From contig NZ_JALKAS010000002.1 in the NCBI RefSeq assembly GCF_023015695.1, positions 578,501-642,500 of the forward strand: DNA of 64,000 nt, given 5' to 3'. A model generated the notes under the pieces. The model saw only the letters and a list, made by a program, of their open reading frames with translations, ran no database searches and was not told where the DNA came from. The DNA is from Jannaschia sp. S6380 (GTDB lineage Bacteria > Pseudomonadota > Alphaproteobacteria > Rhodobacterales > Rhodobacteraceae). The translations under genes were made by a program, and so were the position numbers. Positions 48,541 to 57,858 of the stretch are shown here, piece by piece (position 1 is the first letter of the stretch; each line of letters starts with the position of its first letter).

Positions 48541-48631
48541 CGCGGTCTTCCCTGCGTTTACTCGTGAAGAAACCTGACTATAACCTGGCGTTACGAGATG
48601 ACGACCTCCATCGGAGGGATCGGCGGGGGCA

Positions 48632-51600
48632 ATGGACGACGCGATCGACGAGACGACAGACCATCCCGTTGTCGGGATCGGCGCCTCGGCCGGCGGGCTC
48701 GAGGCGTTGCAACAACTGGTCGAGAAGATTTCGCCCGACAGCGGTGCGTCCTACGTGGTGGTGCAGCACCTGTCGCCGGACCACGATTCGATCATGGATC
48801 AACTGCTGCAGGCCCACACGCGCTTGAACGTCCGCCAGATGCGGGACGGGATGGAGCTGGAGCCGAACGCGATCTACGTCAATCCGCCGGGGTCCGAGAT
48901 GACGGTGGAAGGCCTGACCCTGAGGCTGACCGACCGCCCCTCTCCGGGCCATCTGCAGGCGCCGATCGACCGGTTCCTCCGGTCGCTGGCCGATCAGCAT
49001 GGCCGCAACGCCTATTGCGTGATCCTGTCGGGGACAGGCTCCGACGGGACGGAGGGACTGCGCGCGATCAAGGCCGCGGGCGGCATCGCCATCGTCCAGG
49101 AAAGCGGCAACGCGCGCTTTCCTGGCATGCCCAACAGCGCGGCCGCCACCGGCCAGGTCGATTTCATCCTGCGCGCGTCCGAGATACCGGCGCGTCTCGA
49201 CGACATCATCCACCACCGCATCCGCCTCAACAGCGAGGAGGAGCGCAAGGCGATCCAGTCCGAAATCGAGGGTCGCCTGCCCGAAATCGTCAAGTTGCTG
49301 CAGCAAACCCGCGACCACGATTTCTCGGGCTACAAGCCCGGCACGCTGGTGCGGCGGATCGAGCGGCGCATGTCGCTCGGACGTCTGCGTGCTGTGGATA
49401 CCTATATTGACCGGCTGGAGGAGGACGAGGAGGAAGCCCAGCGCCTGCTGCAGGACTTCATGATCGGCGTGACGCGCTTCTTTCGCGACCCTGAGAATTT
49501 CGAGGCGCTGAACGAGAGGATCATAAAGCCCTTGATCGCGAAGGGTCCGGAAGCGATCCGGGCCTGGGTGCCCGGCTGTTCGACGGGCGAGGAAGCGTAT
49601 TCCGTCGCGATGCTGCTGGTCGAAGCGACGCGCGCGGCGGACATCCGGATCCCGATCCAGGTCTTCGGCACCGATATCGATATCCCCGCGCTCGGTCACG
49701 CGCGCGAGGGGCTGTTCCGTCCCAGTGCGGTTGAGACCCTGCCCATGCCGCTGCTCGAGGAGTATTTTCGCGAGGAGGACAAGGGCTGGCGCGCGATCCC
49801 GCTGATGCGCGAGATCTGCGTCTTCGCACCGCACAACCTCGTCCGGGATCCGCCCTATTCCCGGCTCGACCTGATCACGTGCCGGAACCTGATGATCTAC
49901 ATGTCCTCGGACCTGCAGAAGCACGTCATCCCCCGGTTCCATTTCGCGCTCAAGTCCGGCGGCGGGTTGATGCTCGGGCCCTCCGAGGGGCTGGCCGGCA
50001 AGGACGAGCTGTTCGAGGTCATCGACAAGTCCCACAGGATCTTCCGTCGCAACGACAATGCGAGCGGCCAATATGCGGCGCTGGCCGATCGCCGGCCGAA
50101 GGAAGGCTTTGCCCGCGTTTCGCCGCCCGCGATCCTGCCGCCGGGCGAGGTCGGGGGCCCGGGCCGGGGTGGCCACGGGCGCCGCGAGCGTCAGGCCGAA
50201 CGTGCCTTCCTCGACAACTACGCCGGCCCCTTCGCACTGGTCGGGCGCGAGGGCACGGTTACCTACCTGTCGCGCGAGATGGCCCGGTTTGCGCGCCCGG
50301 CTGCCGGCATCCCCTCGACCCGGATCGAGGCGTTCCTCGCCGGGGAACTGCGCCTGCCCGTCCGCGGTGCCATCGCCGAGGCAGCCGCCTCCCTCGAGTC
50401 GGTCGAAGTCCACAACATCGTGGTGAATGACGGCGCCGAGAACCGGCTCTACGACATCTCGGTGTCGCCCGTCGAGGACTGCGCCGAACAGCTGCTCGTG
50501 GTACTGCACCCGGTCCGGTTTCGCGGCGCCGAAGATGCCGCCGCGTCCGTCGAGGCGCGCAGGTCCGAGGACCGCTTCATGCTCGAACGGGAGCTGGCCT
50601 CGGTGCGCGAGCAGTTGGTCCAGTTGCAGTACGAGCACGAGACCTCGAAACAGGAGGCCGACAGTTCCAACGAGGAGCTGACGTCGATGAACGAGGAGTT
50701 GCATAACTCCAACCAGGAGCTGGCGACCTCGCGCGAGGAGCTTCAATCCATCAACGAGGAGCTGGAGACCGTCAACGCCGAGCTGACCGAGAACAACCGC
50801 CGGCTGGTCCGCGCGAACAGCGATCTGAAGAACCTGTTCGAGTCCACCGACATGGCGACGCTGTTTCTCGATCGCTCGCTTTCGGTCCGCGGTTTCACGC
50901 CCGCGACCACGCGCCTTTTCGGGATCAAGGATCGCGACATCGGCCGGCCGATCCGGGATCTGTCCTCGCGCATCGAATATCCCGAACTCGAGGCCGATGC
51001 CGAGGATGTCCAGCGCACGCTTCAGATGATCGAGCGCGAGGTGTCGATCCCGGCCACCGAAGAGACGTTCATCCTTCGGGTCCGGCCCTACCGGACGACC
51101 GACGACCGGCTGGATGGCTATGTCCTGGCCTTCTACGACATCTCGGACCGCAAGCGGAACGAGGAGCAGCTGGCCCGGAACGAACGCGACCTGGCCCGGC
51201 AATACGGCGAGCTGGAAACGCTCTACGACACCACGCCCGTCGGGCTGTCCCTGATGGACAAGGAGCTGCGCTGGTTGCGGATCAATCGCGAACTGGCGGA
51301 CATCAACGGCTTTTCTGTCGAAGATCATATCGGCAAGCGCCAGGACGAACTGATCCCCGACATCGACAAGCGCATCGCCACCCAGCAGATGAAGGTCTTC
51401 GAAACCGGCGAGGCCATCCGTGGCCTCCAGGTCGAGGGTTATACCCCAAAGGATCCCGACCGTCTGCGCCATTGGGTCGTCGACTACTACCCCGTCAAAT
51501 CCGAAGGCGAGGTCTTCGCCGTGGGCACCTGCGTGCGCGAGGTGACGGAGGAATACGCCCTGTCCCGCGACCTGGCGCAGAGCGAGGCGCGGCTGCGCAT

Positions 51601-52549
51601 GGCAGCCACTCAGAACCCCGTCCACTTCGTCCAGATCGACCAGCGCGGAAATATCGTCTGGGCCGAAGGCGGCTTGGCCGGCCTGCCCGGCAGCGGCGAC
51701 ACCCTGCGGGCGTTCCGCGATGACTTGTCGGACGACGTCGGCCGGATCATCGACGACCAGATCGCCGCGAACCAGGAAGACGACCTGCCGAAGGTCTTCG
51801 ATGTTCGTCTGACCCACGAGGGGGAGCCGCTGACCTACCAGGTCAATCTCGACCGGCTACGACAGGGCGCCAGCGACGACCAGCAAGTCTTCGTTTTCAC
51901 CGATGTGACCGAGCGCCGTGAGCTGGAGGACCGCCAGCGCGTCCTGCTCAGCGAGTTGCAGCACCGGGTCAAGAACACGCTGGCGACGGTCTCGGCCATC
52001 GCGCGGTTCCTCGTCGCCGGCGCATCGACGCCCGACGAATACCGCCAGCGTCTCGACGAACGGCTCAGCGCCATATCCCGCACTCATGACCTGCTGACCA
52101 ATTCCGACTGGCGCGGCACCACCCTGACCGAGATCATCGAGGTCGAGGCCGCAGCTTATGTCGACAAGTTGGAGGATCGCATCAAGGTGAAGGGCGACAC
52201 CTTGAATTTCACCCCGCGCGAGGCGGTGAGCGTCGGAATGGGAATTCACGAGTTGCTGACCAACGCCGCGAAATACGGGGCGCTCAGCACCGAGGATGGC
52301 GAAATCGATGTCACGACCGCGAACAGCGATGGCCGCAGACTCGTGTGGAAGGAACGGAATGGTCCGACGGTCGTTGAACCGGATGGTGAGGGGTTCGGGA
52401 GTTTCCTCATCGAAAAGGTCTTGCGTGCCGAATTGCGCGGCGAGATCGAAATGAGGTTTGAGCGCGACGGCTTGGAATGTCGAATGGCATTGCCGACCAT
52501 GGCCGCGACCGAAGTGGGGGAACATGGGGCGGATCCTGGTTCTGGATGA
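48632..52549 (+). CDS. CheB-CheR-PAS-HWE histidine kinase hybrid
   Basis: This is a 1305-residue multidomain signalling protein. Order: CheB methylesterase (about 10-195; GIGASAGGLEAL, VVVQHLSPDH, LSGTGSDGTEG), CheR methyltransferase (about 210-480; VPGCSTGEEAYSVAML, DLITCRNLMIYM), a divergent middle, a long coiled coil (about 640-730, rich in NEEL repeats), three PAS-like domains, then an HWE/HisKA_2 kinase. The H-box is LQHRVKNTLATVSAIA with phospho-acceptor His1111, the N-box is IHELLTNAAKYGALS and WKERNGP carries the WxE motif. The stop overlaps the receiver gene by 26 bases. It may couple methylation enzymology to phosphorelay, perhaps a general-stress-type pathway. Confidence 0.93.
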   Translation: MDDAIDETTDHPVVGIGASAGGLEALQQLVEKISPDSGASYVVVQHLSPDHDSIMDQLLQAHTRLNVRQMRDGMELEPNAIYVNPPGSEMTVEGLTLRLTDRPSPGHLQAPIDRFLRSLADQHGRNAYCVILSGTGSDGTEGLRAIKAAGGIAIVQESGNARFPGMPNSAAATGQVDFILRASEIPARLDDIIHHRIRLNSEEERKAIQSEIEGRLPEIVKLLQQTRDHDFSGYKPGTLVRRIERRMSLGRLRAVDTYIDRLEEDEEEAQRLLQDFMIGVTRFFRDPENFEALNERIIKPLIAKGPEAIRAWVPGCSTGEEAYSVAMLLVEATRAADIRIPIQVFGTDIDIPALGHAREGLFRPSAVETLPMPLLEEYFREEDKGWRAIPLMREICVFAPHNLVRDPPYSRLDLITCRNLMIYMSSDLQKHVIPRFHFALKSGGGLMLGPSEGLAGKDELFEVIDKSHRIFRRNDNASGQYAALADRRPKEGFARVSPPAILPPGEVGGPGRGGHGRRERQAERAFLDNYAGPFALVGREGTVTYLSREMARFARPAAGIPSTRIEAFLAGELRLPVRGAIAEAAASLESVEVHNIVVNDGAENRLYDISVSPVEDCAEQLLVVLHPVRFRGAEDAAASVEARRSEDRFMLERELASVREQLVQLQYEHETSKQEADSSNEELTSMNEELHNSNQELATSREELQSINEELETVNAELTENNRRLVRANSDLKNLFESTDMATLFLDRSLSVRGFTPATTRLFGIKDRDIGRPIRDLSSRIEYPELEADAEDVQRTLQMIEREVSIPATEETFILRVRPYRTTDDRLDGYVLAFYDISDRKRNEEQLARNERDLARQYGELETLYDTTPVGLSLMDKELRWLRINRELADINGFSVEDHIGKRQDELIPDIDKRIATQQMKVFETGEAIRGLQVEGYTPKDPDRLRHWVVDYYPVKSEGEVFAVGTCVREVTEEYALSRDLAQSEARLRMAATQNPVHFVQIDQRGNIVWAEGGLAGLPGSGDTLRAFRDDLSDDVGRIIDDQIAANQEDDLPKVFDVRLTHEGEPLTYQVNLDRLRQGASDDQQVFVFTDVTERRELEDRQRVLLSELQHRVKNTLATVSAIARFLVAGASTPDEYRQRLDERLSAISRTHDLLTNSDWRGTTLTEIIEVEAAAYVDKLEDRIKVKGDTLNFTPREAVSVGMGIHELLTNAAKYGALSTEDGEIDVTTANSDGRRLVWKERNGPTVVEPDGEGFGSFLIEKVLRAELRGEIEMRFERDGLECRMALPTMAATEVGEHGADPGSG

Positions 52550-52934
52550 CGAGGCGTTGATCGGTCTCGATCTGGCCATGATGCTCGAAGGCGAGGGCCA
52601 TACGATCAGCGGGCCCCACGCCAACGCCGACGCCGCCCAGTCCGCCATCGCGGAAGACCCCCCCGATGCGGCGCTGCTCGACGTAAATCTCGGGCTTGGC
52701 CGGACGAGCGCCCCCGTCGCCGACCGTCTTGCTGCGGCGGCCATCCCCTTCGCCTTCCTGACCGGATACGAGCAGCTGGGCGAGCAGCTGGAACAGCGGT
52801 TCCGCGATCGTCCCCGGCTGGGCAAACCGTTCGATCGGGTCCGGATCATGGCCACCTTGGCAGATCTGCTGGACGAAAGCGCCGTGCAGCGCCTTGAAAA
52901 CCGCCCCTTGGCCGCAGGCAAGGCGGGCCGCTAA
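52524..52934 (+). CDS. Single-domain response regulator (FAT GUY-like receiver)
   Basis: This 136-residue receiver domain has no output domain. Acidic pocket residues DDE begin at residue 8, the phospho-acceptor is Asp53 in LLDVNLG, Thr80 lies in FAFLTGYE, and Lys101 is in LGKPF. The FLTGYE-type segment resembles the FAT GUY group of alphaproteobacterial single-domain receivers that serve HWE kinases in stress signalling. It overlaps the end of the hybrid kinase gene by 26 bases, so the two are almost certainly partners. Confidence 0.9.
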   Translation: MGRILVLDDEALIGLDLAMMLEGEGHTISGPHANADAAQSAIAEDPPDAALLDVNLGLGRTSAPVADRLAAAAIPFAFLTGYEQLGEQLEQRFRDRPRLGKPFDRVRIMATLADLLDESAVQRLENRPLAAGKAGR

Positions 52935-52974
52935 TCGGGTCTTCGCAGGTCCTGGCGGGGCCGTTTACATTCAT

Positions 52975-52988
52975 GGGTCCGTAGACCC
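52975..52988. terminator. Small hairpin between convergent receiver and Hint genes
   Basis: GGGTC-CGTA-GACCC is a 5-bp stem in the 135-bp gap between the receiver gene stop and the convergent Hint gene. It is short and lacks a T-run, so it is only a weak terminator candidate. Confidence 0.3.
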
Positions 52989-53069
52989 GTCGGAACAGCC
53001 TCGGATGACACGGCCGAACGGCAGGGCATGTCGATCCGACACCGTCGATCTGGCCCTGGGGTCGAGATA

Positions 53070-54191
53070 CTAGAGTTCCGCCGAGTAAAGCGCCTTGCCG
53101 TTCTTCACGTGCCGTTCGACGAAACGGCTGGCCTGTCTTCGTCCGGGCACGGGTCGTGCTATTGGTCGGTCCAGATCGGCGGCACCGCCGAAGATCGCGT
53201 CGATCTCTGCGCGCGCATACGACCCCATCGCCTTCATCGCTTCCGATCCGGTATGGAGCGTCTCGGTCAGCGCCCCCTCGGCCCGGACGATCTCGTGCGC
53301 GTCGCAGATGAAATGCAGATAGATCACCGATGTCAGGTCGGCGGCGATCTCGACGCCATCGACCCCCAGCAGCTGCCGCGCCGGAAGGAACACCTCGTCC
53401 GCGTCGAACATGCGGATGGCGATCCGGGAGCGCACGAGAATGCGGTGCTGTGGCGACACGATCAGGTCCCGTGCCGGGACGTTTCGGGCCAGCGCACCGG
53501 TGCCGATCCGTATCGGGTGCAGGTTCGGGTTCGCGGCCAGGGTCGCCGCGTCCAGATACCGGCGCCCCGTCCACCGGATCGGTCGGGGGCCGTTGTCCGC
53601 GGTCAGGACCAGATCGCCGACTTTCAGGTCCTCGACCGGGCGGCCGCCTGTCGGCGTGTCGATGATGCAGCCCGGCGTGAAGCACGCCACATTGCCATAG
53701 GAGCTGGTCCCGTTGCCCTGGACGTTCGTGACCGACCCCAGATTGGTGCCGGGCGGCGGGACGGTCGGATTGCCGGACGCGTCGACGAAGGTATAGCCCG
53801 CGGTGATCAGGTTGGGTGGCCCGTCCGGGTTTTCCAACCGCACGCCGATGATCGTGAACCCCGAGGAGAACGTGACGGCGAATTCCGCCTGGACCTGACT
53901 GCCCGTCGGAAAGGTATTCGTCACCTCGCCCGAGCCATCGTTATAGGTCAGCGTCAGATCCGCGTTCAGAACCTGGTTCGCGCGGGTGCCGTCGTCGAAA
54001 TTGAACTCCGTGTCGCCGCGCCTTCCGGTATCCGTATCGTCGATGCCGACGATCGTTCCGGTGCCGCCCCCGACCGAGAACGGGCCGTCGCCCGACAGGT
54101 TGCCGTTCGTGTCGCCGGGCCGGATGGCCTGCCCGCCGGAGCCGTTGGTCAGGTTGGCGGCCGAGAATATCCGGATCGGTTCTATCGCCAT
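53070..54191 (-). CDS. Hint-domain protein with intact N-terminal cysteine
   Basis: This 373-residue protein has an N-terminal beta-rich region (about residues 1-165) of Asp/Gly-rich composition and a C-terminal Hint_2 domain starting at Cys170 in ACFTPGCIIDTP. Other motifs are GRPVEDLKVGDLVLTADNG, PIRWTGRRYLD, IVSPQHRILVRS and LHFICDAHEIVRAEG. No classical signal peptide is present; such roseobacter proteins are often exported by type I secretion. The Cys makes autoprocessing possible. It lies between convergent receiver and co-directional peptidase genes with no clear partner. Confidence 0.88.
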   Translation of the reverse strand: MAIEPIRIFSAANLTNGSGGQAIRPGDTNGNLSGDGPFSVGGGTGTIVGIDDTDTGRRGDTEFNFDDGTRANQVLNADLTLTYNDGSGEVTNTFPTGSQVQAEFAVTFSSGFTIIGVRLENPDGPPNLITAGYTFVDASGNPTVPPPGTNLGSVTNVQGNGTSSYGNVACFTPGCIIDTPTGGRPVEDLKVGDLVLTADNGPRPIRWTGRRYLDAATLAANPNLHPIRIGTGALARNVPARDLIVSPQHRILVRSRIAIRMFDADEVFLPARQLLGVDGVEIAADLTSVIYLHFICDAHEIVRAEGALTETLHTGSEAMKAMGSYARAEIDAIFGGAADLDRPIARPVPGRRQASRFVERHVKNGKALYSAEL

Positions 54192-54303
54192 GTCATTCCG
54201 CCTCGTCGCGCATCACGGATCGTCGGGCCACCTGCCGCCCAAAGGCTAGCAGACGCCCGATGGGTCCGCCAACCGGCGCGGCGGCCGTGCGCGACCGTTC
54301 GCA

Positions 54304-54326
54304 CGGACGGTGACCGTGACCGTCCG
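54304..54326. terminator. Hairpin downstream of the M20 peptidase gene
   Basis: CGGACGGT-N7-ACCGTCCG is a perfect 8-bp inverted repeat 46 bases past the peptidase stop and 113 bases before the Hint gene start, both on the minus strand. No clear T-run follows; it could terminate the peptidase transcript or bind a regulator. Confidence 0.4.
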
Positions 54327-54371
54327 ACCATTCGTGGCGCCCGTGTCCATCACGGACCAGGAAAAGGCGAA

Positions 54372-55646
54372 CTACTTCGCCACCAGCAGTGAATGCAGCG
54401 CCAACCCCATCACCCGGCCGCTGTCGATCATGTCGTCCACGCCGATCCATTCGTCGGGCTGATGGGCGAGGTCCAGGATCCCGGGCCCATAGGCGATGCA
54501 GTTCTTCAGCCGTCCGATCCGGTCGATATGCTTCTGATCGTAGGTTCCGGGCGAGACGACGAACTCGGCGGATCGGCCCAGCACGCGCGTCACGGCCTCC
54601 TGCACCATGCGCACGACCGGCGCGTCCTCGGGCGTCATGCTGGGCATGACTTCGAACAGGTCGCGGATCTCGTAGGTGAAGTTGGGCCGGCTTGCGCGGA
54701 TCCCCTCCAGCATCCGCGCGACCTCCTGCTTCACCTCGGAGATATCCTCCTCGACCAGAAACCTGCGGTCGATCGTCAGCACGCAGCGGTCGGGCACGCA
54801 GGCCGAGGGCAAGCCGGTGTAGTCTGCGTCCTGCACCGGCTCGCCACCATGGATCGAATTCAGGTTCAACGTGGATTGCCGCGCCTCTTCGGGCACCACC
54901 GGCATGGCCGTGCGCTTGCCCGCCAGCAGGGGAAACAGCGTCGCCTCCATCTCCTCCAGCACGGCGCCCATGTGCCGCACGGCGCAATCGCCGAGGAACG
55001 GCATGGACCCATGCGCGATCCGCCCCCTTGTCTCGATTTCCGCCCACCAGACGCCGCGATGGCCCAGGCAGATGCGGTCCTTGTTCAGCGGCTCGGGGAT
55101 GATGACGTGCTGCACACGCGCCGGGTCGAAGAAGCCCTTCCCGGCCAGATACGCCACCCCGCCATAGCCGCCCGATTCCTCATCCGCCGTGGCGCTGATC
55201 TCGATCGCGCCGGCGAAATCGGGGCAGATGGCGGTGAAGGCCTCGGCGGCGACGATGCTGGTCGCCAGCCCGCCCTTCATGTCGCAGGCTCCCCGGCCCC
55301 AGATGCGGCCCTCGGCCAGCTCGCCGCCGAACGGATCGCGGGTCCAGCCCTCGCCCACGGCGACGACGTCGTGGTGGCTGTTGAAATGGACGCATTCGCC
55401 CGGCCGCTGACCTTCCAGGCGGCAGACCACGTTCCATCGCGGGTGCCGGTCGCTGTCGCCCGGCGCGCCCTCGGCCCGGATCATCCGGACGTCCCAGCCC
55501 TGCCGGCCCATCCGCTCGCCCACCAGCGCGCAGATGTCGCGGTAGTGCAACCCCGGCGGGTTGAGCGTCGGGATCCGGATCAATTGCTGCGTTAGATCGA
55601 CCAGATCGTCCCGCCGCGCTCCGATCTCGTCCAGTAGTCGATCCAT
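54372..55646 (-). CDS. M20 family ArgE/DapE-type deacylase
   Basis: This protein of about 424 residues is a zinc-dependent M20 amidohydrolase. Metal ligands and catalytic acids appear in HFNSHHDVV (His), RGACDMKGGLA (Asp), ATADEESGGYGG (Glu) and the C-terminal DLAHQPDEWIG (His). Such enzymes release acyl groups from amino acids or related amides; the substrate is not specified by the sequence. The start is at MDRLLDEIGARR, behind GAGGAGGGGCGG. Upstream frame sequence is not family-like. It is divergent from a small membrane protein gene. Confidence 0.92.
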   Translation of the reverse strand: MDRLLDEIGARRDDLVDLTQQLIRIPTLNPPGLHYRDICALVGERMGRQGWDVRMIRAEGAPGDSDRHPRWNVVCRLEGQRPGECVHFNSHHDVVAVGEGWTRDPFGGELAEGRIWGRGACDMKGGLATSIVAAEAFTAICPDFAGAIEISATADEESGGYGGVAYLAGKGFFDPARVQHVIIPEPLNKDRICLGHRGVWWAEIETRGRIAHGSMPFLGDCAVRHMGAVLEEMEATLFPLLAGKRTAMPVVPEEARQSTLNLNSIHGGEPVQDADYTGLPSACVPDRCVLTIDRRFLVEEDISEVKQEVARMLEGIRASRPNFTYEIRDLFEVMPSMTPEDAPVVRMVQEAVTRVLGRSAEFVVSPGTYDQKHIDRIGRLKNCIAYGPGILDLAHQPDEWIGVDDMIDSGRVMGLALHSLLVAK

Positions 55647-55811
55647 CCGCCCCTCCTCGGCCTTCGCCGCGCCAGCTTGACCGCAAATGCGCGGCGTTCC
55701 AATGCCGGGCGCGATGCCGACAGGTCCCGTTGCCAAGATCGGTCCCCGGCTGGATGATGGGGGCGGCGCGGTGCGGCGCGCGGATCGGCGCCGTCATTCG
55801 GAGGGTTGGCC

Positions 55812-56117
55812 ATGGACCTGATCGCACCCCTTGTCGGACTGGCCGTTCTGGCCTGGCTGGTGCCCTGGGCCCTCGGACGATTGCTGCCCGAGGGCCTGGG
55901 CTGGCTGTTCGCGATCGGTGCGATATCGGCGGTCGTGCTGGCGATCGTCGCGGGTGTCGGGTTCTTCCTGCTCTACGGCGCGGCGGGGGGCGTCGTCCTG
56001 GCCGAAAGGCCCTGGCATTTCGTCCTGTTGTCCGCCCGCGCATCGCTGATCTGGCTGCCGGTGATGGTGCTCTCGTTGGCGAACCTGCCGCGCGGCTGGA
56101 AGAAGGCGGAGTGGTAG
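55812..56117 (+). CDS. Small membrane protein (101 aa), unknown
   Basis: This is a predicted inner-membrane protein with three hydrophobic helices (LIAPLVGLAVLAWLVPWALG, LFAIGAISAVVLAIVAGVGF and FVLLSARASLIWLPVMVLSL) and a basic C-terminus NLPRGWKKAEW. The ATG at 55812 is preferred over a TTG two codons earlier. I do not recognise the family. It is followed at 130 bases by two other small envelope genes on the same strand. Confidence 0.6.
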   Translation: MDLIAPLVGLAVLAWLVPWALGRLLPEGLGWLFAIGAISAVVLAIVAGVGFFLLYGAAGGVVLAERPWHFVLLSARASLIWLPVMVLSLANLPRGWKKAEW

Positions 56118-56247
56118 CGACGCCAGCCATCGCCGGCGAGGTGAGGCCGAAGCCCGGTGGATCGCGTTTCCCGCCAGGGTACGGGTCGCAGCGCGGTGGG
56201 CCTGCGGTTATGCTGTCGACGGGAATGCGAGATCACGGAGGCGCACC

Positions 56248-56514
56248 ATGTTCGGACTTGCCAGGCTGGCCCTGATCCTCTTGGTGGCGCTGACCGTCAT
56301 CTATTGGTGCCTGGTCTTCTGGTTCCGTGCCGGCGAGCGGGCCCGCCTGGAGGCGGAGTGGGAACGGGAACGGCCGCCCCTGCCGCAACACACCTATGTC
56401 GAGATCGGCATCCGCGATTATCAGGGCAGCCTGCGGCGCAGATTGCTGTGGGGGGTGTATGTCGTGCCCATCGCCGCCATATGCATCATAATCTACCTGG
56501 TCAATTTCGCCTGA
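56248..56514 (+). CDS. Small two-helix membrane protein (88 aa), unknown
   Basis: This 88-residue protein has an N-terminal helix (LALILLVALTVIYWCLVFWF), a charged middle (RAGERARLEAEWERERPPLP) and a C-terminal helix (WGVYVVPIAAICIIIYLVNF). The gene is preceded by GGAGGC and followed 11 bases later by the DUF1523 gene, with which it is probably cotranscribed. Similar small proteins are frequent in Rhodobacterales, but I know of no assigned role. Confidence 0.7.
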   Translation: MFGLARLALILLVALTVIYWCLVFWFRAGERARLEAEWERERPPLPQHTYVEIGIRDYQGSLRRRLLWGVYVVPIAAICIIIYLVNFA

Positions 56515-56525
56515 GGGGAAGGTTC

Positions 56526-57176
56526 ATGCGGTTCGTCAAATGGGGTCTGCTGTTGGCCTGGCTCGCCGTCGTGGCGGCGTTCCTGCACTATACCCTACCG
56601 CAGACGGATATCGTTCGGGTCACCGATACCGACGTGGTGCGCATCGATCCCACGCCCTACAACCGCCTGTTCTATGCCGATGCCGATGTCGGCAACGCCG
56701 CGAATGACAGCCGCGACGTGCGCTTCATCAACGCGGTGAACGAAGACCGCCGCGCCCGCGTCTATCGCAACCAGGACACGGGCTGGGGCTGGCCGCCCTA
56801 TTTCAAGTTCGACTCCGCCAACCTGCAGGCCGAGGCGAACGACTACGATTCCGACGTGACCCCGGAATGGGTCGCGCTGAAGCACTACGGCTGGCGGATC
56901 GAGTTTCTGTCGATCTATCCGAATGCCATCGGCCTTCGACCCGTCGAAGGCCCCGAGGTCACGATCGTTCCGTGGTTCAACATCATCTTCCTGACGCTGC
57001 TGCTCGCGCTCGTATGGGCGATCACGGTTCGCCTGCTCCGGTTCCGGCGAAACCGGATCGACCCGGCCCTCGCCGATGCGGGCGAGGCATGGGACGACGC
57101 GGGCGAGGCCGTCGCCCGGCGTCGTCGTGGTGTCCGCGCCTGGCTTGCCTCCTGGGCGGGCGGGTCGCGCCGCTGA
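56526..57176 (+). CDS. DUF1523 family membrane protein
   Basis: This 216-residue protein has an N-terminal membrane helix (WGLLLAWLAVVAAFLHYTLP), a periplasmic part with the family pattern VRVTDTDVVRID, TGWGWPPYFKFDSANLQAEA and VALKHYGWRIEFLSIYPNAI, a second helix (IIFLTLLLALVWAITVRLLR) and a basic tail. Its composition fits DUF1523, a family of unknown function common in this order. It ends three bases from the convergent mnhG gene. Confidence 0.82.
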   Translation: MRFVKWGLLLAWLAVVAAFLHYTLPQTDIVRVTDTDVVRIDPTPYNRLFYADADVGNAANDSRDVRFINAVNEDRRARVYRNQDTGWGWPPYFKFDSANLQAEANDYDSDVTPEWVALKHYGWRIEFLSIYPNAIGLRPVEGPEVTIVPWFNIIFLTLLLALVWAITVRLLRFRRNRIDPALADAGEAWDDAGEAVARRRRGVRAWLASWAGGSRR

Positions 57177-57178
57177 AC

Positions 57179-57526
57179 TCAGACGTCGTCGCGCACGCCC
57201 AGCTTGGTGCGCGCGTCCGGGTCGACCTTGGTCGGCGGCCAGAGCGGAACGCCCGACCGGAACGCGGCTCGCCCGATCATGTGCGCGCCCACCGGGGCCG
57301 TCACCAGCAGGAAGATGACGATGGCCACGGCCCGCGCAACCGTCGACGCGTCGCCGAAGCCCGCCGCCACGGCCAGCATCACCAGCCCCGAGGCCAGCGT
57401 GCCCGCCTTGGTCGTCGCGTGCATCCGGATCAGGACGTCCGGCAGGCGCAGGATGCCCAGCCCCGCCACGAAGGCGAAGAAGCCGCCCAGCAAGACGAGG
57501 GCCGAGAGGGCGAGTTCCAGGATCAT
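57179..57526 (-). CDS. mnhG: Mrp-type Na+/H+ antiporter subunit G
   Basis: This 115-residue membrane subunit of the seven-gene Mrp complex has three helices and typical segments GGFFAFVAGLGILRLPDVLI, RMHATTKAGTLASGLVML and LVTAPVGAHMIGRAA. It is the last gene of the operon, overlapping mnhF by four bases. Confidence 0.93.
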   Translation of the reverse strand: MILELALSALVLLGGFFAFVAGLGILRLPDVLIRMHATTKAGTLASGLVMLAVAAGFGDASTVARAVAIVIFLLVTAPVGAHMIGRAAFRSGVPLWPPTKVDPDARTKLGVRDDV

Positions 57527-57858
57527 CGGCCGTCTCCGGCCCGGTGCATCTGCTGGGCCTCGGGGCGCCGGACCTTGCGTTCGACGAAGCGCGCGAGCGC
57601 CACTGTGGCGAGGAACCCGATCAGCGCCAACACCACGGCCACGTCCAGGAACGCGGTCTGCCCGGTGTCGATCGCGAACAGCCCGCAGAACGTGACGATC
57701 AACACGGTCATCGTGTCCAGCGCCACGACGCGGTCGGGCAGGCTTGGACCCTTGATGAGGCGTATCATCGCCAGGATGACCCCCAGCATGACCAGCACGA
57801 GGGCGGCCTGCACGGCCAAGTCCAGCATCGGCATGCGTTCGGTCAGTGTGGGTGTCAT
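57523..57858 (-). CDS. mnhF: Mrp-type Na+/H+ antiporter subunit F
   Basis: This protein of about 111 residues is the MrpF subunit, with helices AALVLVMLGVILAMIRLIKG, VVALDTMTVLIVTFCGLFAI and FLDVAVVLALIGFLATVALA. The family motif GPSLPDRVVALDTM is clear. It starts at the ATG overlapping the mnhE stop as ATGA; internal ATGs nine and eleven codons in are alternatives. The basic tail KVRRPEAQQMHRAGDGR extends beyond shorter homologues. Confidence 0.92.
   Translation of the reverse strand: MTPTLTERMPMLDLAVQAALVLVMLGVILAMIRLIKGPSLPDRVVALDTMTVLIVTFCGLFAIDTGQTAFLDVAVVLALIGFLATVALARFVERKVRRPEAQQMHRAGDGR

Noticed and set aside
48578..51817. 1079-codon minus-strand frame opposite the CheB-CheR kinase hybrid
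   Set aside because: Mirror of coding bias in a gene with intact CheB, CheR, PAS and kinase motifs.
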